Below, one piece after another: positions 61,947-64,000 of a stretch of DNA of 64,000 bases. Position numbers and translations under genes: made by a program. Origin of the DNA: an uncultured Bacteroidales bacterium (GTDB lineage Bacteria > Bacteroidota > Bacteroidia > Bacteroidales > UBA932); assembly GCA_946405435.1 (NCBI GenBank), contig CAMJHF010000011.1:1-64000 (forward strand), in the 5' to 3' direction. The notes below the pieces were generated by a model. The model was not told the origin of the DNA. It did no database searches and saw only the letters and a program-made list of their open reading frames with translations. How positions within the stretch are numbered: the first letter of the stretch is position 1; the number at the start of each line of letters is the position of its first letter.

Positions 61947-62015
61947 ATGTCACATAGCTCTCATCGTTCCCACAGTTCGCAAAGGTCTCATAGCTCTCAC
62001 TACTTTAGCAAGTAG
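61947..62015 (+). CDS. 22-residue His-Xaa-Ser peptide (HxsA-like)
   Basis: ATG 61947 to TAG 62013 encodes MSHSSHRSHSSQRSHSSHYF plus SK. Five of 22 residues are His and nine are Ser, in SHSSH/SHxS repeats. This is the repeat type of HxsA proteins from the His-Xaa-Ser peptide-maturation systems (HxsB/C radical SAM, HxsD). No radical SAM gene is in the window. AAGG lies ~10 bases upstream and a strong terminator ~20 bases downstream, which supports a real short gene. It could instead be a decayed remnant. Confidence 0.55.
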   Translation: MSHSSHRSHSSQRSHSSHYFSK

Positions 62016-62034
62016 ATACTAGTGCACAATGGGT

Positions 62035-62077
62035 AGCAGAGGTGTTTCGCTTTTTTGCATAGCACCTCTGCTTTTTT
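62035..62077 (+). terminator. strong terminator after the His-Xaa-Ser peptide
   Basis: GCAGAGGTG (62036-62044) pairs with CACCTCTGC (62063-62071), with an extra A-T pair outside, followed by TTTTTT. It could also act for the convergent channel gene. Confidence 0.85.
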
Positions 62078-62084
62078 ATTGCGC

Positions 62085-62849
62085 CTATATAATGCTGTTG
62101 TTATTGTCGGAGTTTGAACGATTCTTCAACGCTCTAAGTTCATCCAGATAACTTGCCGTAATAACGCCAGATGGAAGTGCAATAATGGCCACTCCAAACA
62201 GGGAAGAAAGCATGCTCACAAGTCTGCCGATGTCAGTTGCTGGTACCATGTCTCCATACCCCACACTCGTTAGAGTGACCGTTGCCCAGTACAGAGCATC
62301 AAAAAAGCTGTCGAAGGTCTCAGCGCCAGTGACAGGATTAACATGTGGCTCCACATTAAACATGATTAGCGCTGTCAGGAATACATAGAACACCGCAATC
62401 CCAAGAACCGTCAACAAAACGCCTTTCTCCTTTCGGATAACCCTTCCGAGCACTCGAATCTTATCGGAGTACCGAATAAGCTTAAATAGCCGCAGTATCC
62501 TTAGCATACGCGTTATCCGGAGGATTTTGAAGCCACGGTTAATCAAGCTGAGTCCGGGAAGGATGGAAAGCAAATCTATAATGGCCCAGCCGGTAAATGG
62601 ATAAAGAGCAAAAGCCCAGCCTTTTTTCCCACTTCTATAGTCCGCTGTAAACCATCGCAGTAAATAGTCAATGATGAAAAGTGTGAGTGTTACTATCTCA
62701 ATAACCTTAAACGCCGGACGGTCTTCAATGAACGTCAAAGGAATGATGCTGGCAATAATAGCTACCAGCATCACAAAATCATATGCATAACTGAGCCTGT
62801 CTCCTTCTTTGGACTGCTCAATTATCTCGTATAATCTTTTGCGCATCAT
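62085..62849 (-). CDS. voltage-gated-type potassium channel
   Basis: A 254-residue, six-helix ion channel. The S4-like segment has regularly spaced Arg (ILRITRMLRILRLFKLIRY, ~108-126). The selectivity filter TLTSVGYGDMVP follows the pore helix ALYWATV, and the last helix (LVSMLSSLFGVAIIALPSGV) leads to a short cytosolic tail. It should conduct K+ across the inner membrane. It lies opposite to the nine-gene operon and is separated by a terminator, so it is a neighbour rather than a member. Confidence 0.9.
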   Translation of the reverse strand: MMRKRLYEIIEQSKEGDRLSYAYDFVMLVAIIASIIPLTFIEDRPAFKVIEIVTLTLFIIDYLLRWFTADYRSGKKGWAFALYPFTGWAIIDLLSILPGLSLINRGFKILRITRMLRILRLFKLIRYSDKIRVLGRVIRKEKGVLLTVLGIAVFYVFLTALIMFNVEPHVNPVTGAETFDSFFDALYWATVTLTSVGYGDMVPATDIGRLVSMLSSLFGVAIIALPSGVITASYLDELRALKNRSNSDNNNSII

Positions 62850-62887
62850 TTATTCTATATTTCAGCCCAAACTTGCTTATAATTTGA

Positions 62888-64000
62888 CTATGAGTCAATT
62901 TTTGACAGTCGTTTTTCCCATTCCTCTATGATAGCGAATGGATTATAGAGTTCAAAGACGCCGTTAAAATATGAAATTTTCTTGCCTTCACTTATCCGTT
63001 GAGCAAGGAAGGCTTGTGCTCCATATTTATCGGCAAGCTGTTCTACATACTTGCGTCTACTTTCCTTTAAAGCCTTGAAATGTTCGATGCTTGCAATAAG
63101 GACTTCCTTCTCCGCAATTCTTAGATGGGCCTTTGAGTATATCTTGATTAAGCGGTCAAACGGAGCAGGCATATAATACTTCTCAAACAGCAGCTGTTCA
63201 TAATTATAACAAGCTTTTTCCATTTCTCCCTCAGATTCGAACTTCTCAGCGGCATCCAGCACGCTGCGGAAGTGTTGTTGAATCTTGTAGACCGGTTCCA
63301 AACTCCGTTTAAATGACAAAAAATCATTTTGTACTCGTTCGCCAGTTGATGATTGATAGAAATCAAACTCGGGGACCCTGTTTCTTATTACAGATTCAAA
63401 TACATCACCAAGAACTTCTCTACCTTCAAACACAACACGGGTAGTTGGGTATTTCGTCTCGGGTTGTGTTCCTGTCAGTTTCTCAAGGTGTTTTTTGTAT
63501 TCCAGTTCTTCAGGGAATTTCACCACAGCCAACTTGGTAATCCTCAACTCGTTTTCCTTATCGTGTTTCTTGCTGTACAGAACCATCAACCGTTTATAGG
63601 CATGGTGTGCAGGATATCCAATCTTGACATTTTGTTCATAGGTTTCTATGGCTTCATCAATCTTGCCTTCCTTTTCCTGTCGAATACCAAGGTTGTTGAG
63701 GTATGTTGTCTGGCCAAGATCTTCTATCGGTAAGGACCTCTTAGGCTGGGCATCTGTCACGCTAGGCATATACAGCGCAGCAATGCGGTCTGCGTTCTCA
63801 ACAACTGGCACCCCAGCGTCCTCAACATCCACCTTTTTGGGGGCTACATTAACAGGCTCGATAATGGGCCTTTTCTTCCCTTCTTTCTGGGGAAAAATGC
63901 CCCTGTTTTTGTCGTTCTCTCCAGGTATAGCAAAGGGGAGAATAGTCGAGAGTACACCAGTGGCAGAAGCCTTTATACGGGAAGGAAATTCTCGTAATGC
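62888..64000 (-). CDS. TPR-containing protein (5' partial)
   Basis: The frame stays open to the right window edge, so the true start lies outside; 370 residues are visible. A low-complexity Pro/Lys-rich stretch (KNRGIFPQKEGKKRPIIEPV) is followed by TPR-type helices (YLNNLGIRQEKEGKIDEAIE; AHHAYKRLMVLYSKKHDKEN). The C-terminal half is helical with no known motif and ends EEWEKRLSKIDS. No membrane helix is seen in the visible part. The N-terminal portion beyond 64000 may carry the defining domain. Confidence 0.7.
   Translation of the reverse strand, partial: ALREFPSRIKASATGVLSTILPFAIPGENDKNRGIFPQKEGKKRPIIEPVNVAPKKVDVEDAGVPVVENADRIAALYMPSVTDAQPKRSLPIEDLGQTTYLNNLGIRQEKEGKIDEAIETYEQNVKIGYPAHHAYKRLMVLYSKKHDKENELRITKLAVVKFPEELEYKKHLEKLTGTQPETKYPTTRVVFEGREVLGDVFESVIRNRVPEFDFYQSSTGERVQNDFLSFKRSLEPVYKIQQHFRSVLDAAEKFESEGEMEKACYNYEQLLFEKYYMPAPFDRLIKIYSKAHLRIAEKEVLIASIEHFKALKESRRKYVEQLADKYGAQAFLAQRISEGKKISYFNGVFELYNPFAIIEEWEKRLSKIDS

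Noticed and set aside
1..64000. CRISPR array, tRNA or rRNA genes
   Set aside because: No regularly spaced short direct repeats with unique spacers and no tRNA- or rRNA-like segments were seen; absence is by reading only, without a covariance search.

Overview
The window is a chromosomal segment from a Bacteroidota bacterium, most likely of the order Bacteroidales. Support comes from -7 promoter boxes of the form TAnnTTTG, a glucosamine-6-phosphate deaminase fused to an LmbE/PIG-L domain, a histone-H1-like 58-residue protein, a 29-residue basic protein of the AURKAIP1/COX24 type next to an HU-family gene, and many lipoproteins with Bacteroidota-style lipoboxes. The core is GC-rich; both ends hold more AT-rich accessory DNA. 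I cannot place it to genus. I see no rRNA, tRNA, transposase or CRISPR array.

Region 1 (1-8.5 kb) is an array of Rhs C-terminal toxin cassettes. Four near-identical pieces of one Rhs core each lead into a different AT-rich tip followed by an immunity-type gene: a DUF6973-like tip plus lipoprotein; an HExxH, metzincin-like tip plus lipoprotein; a nuclease-type tip plus cytosolic immunity protein; and a tip cut from its core by an in-frame TAA, followed by two paralogous immunity proteins. Remnants (another Rhs family, a second copy of one immunity gene, REP-like palindromes) show repeated recombination.

Region 2 (8.5-45.8 kb) is mostly conserved chromosome: a membrane-anchored TPR/HTH regulator; an organophosphate antiporter, HPr, enzyme I, mannitol-1-phosphate dehydrogenase and mannitol EIICBA, which together form a complete mannitol phosphotransferase route that is unusual for this phylum; two NagB-type deaminases feeding fructose-6-phosphate; lnt, a LysE-type exporter, a PASTA protein, rluD, lon, HU, an RNase G, an outer-membrane protein, coaD, ung, manA, a DJ-1 protein, an Hsp15-like protein, an FtsX/LolE-type permease, rbfA, tyrS, tpiA, an M6 protease, an H1-like protein, pth, rplY, htpG, an acyl-CoA ligase, a HAD hydrolase and folE. 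Several convergent pairs overlap at their 3' ends, and several genes have the promoter -7 box only 4-7 nt before the start codon.

Region 3 (45.9-64 kb) is an accessory island. It begins with a DUF4143-type ATPase, a gene broken by an in-frame TGA and a large secreted protein. The main feature is a tight nine-gene operon (51492-61765): a VWA-like lipoprotein, a small membrane protein, a tubulin/FtsZ-like GTPase, a 1066-residue protein with an actin/Hsp70-type ATPase, a MotA/ExbB/ZorA-like channel with a long cytoplasmic coiled coil, a MotB/OmpA/ZorB-like stator partner, a lipoprotein DNA/RNA non-specific endonuclease, a DUF6804-like membrane protein and a DUF6591-like lipoprotein. A proton-driven stator, two cytoskeletal-type NTPases and an envelope nuclease in one operon suggests an undescribed Zorya-like envelope machine, possibly antiphage. 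A 22-residue His-Xaa-Ser peptide, a voltage-gated-type K+ channel and a partial TPR protein follow.
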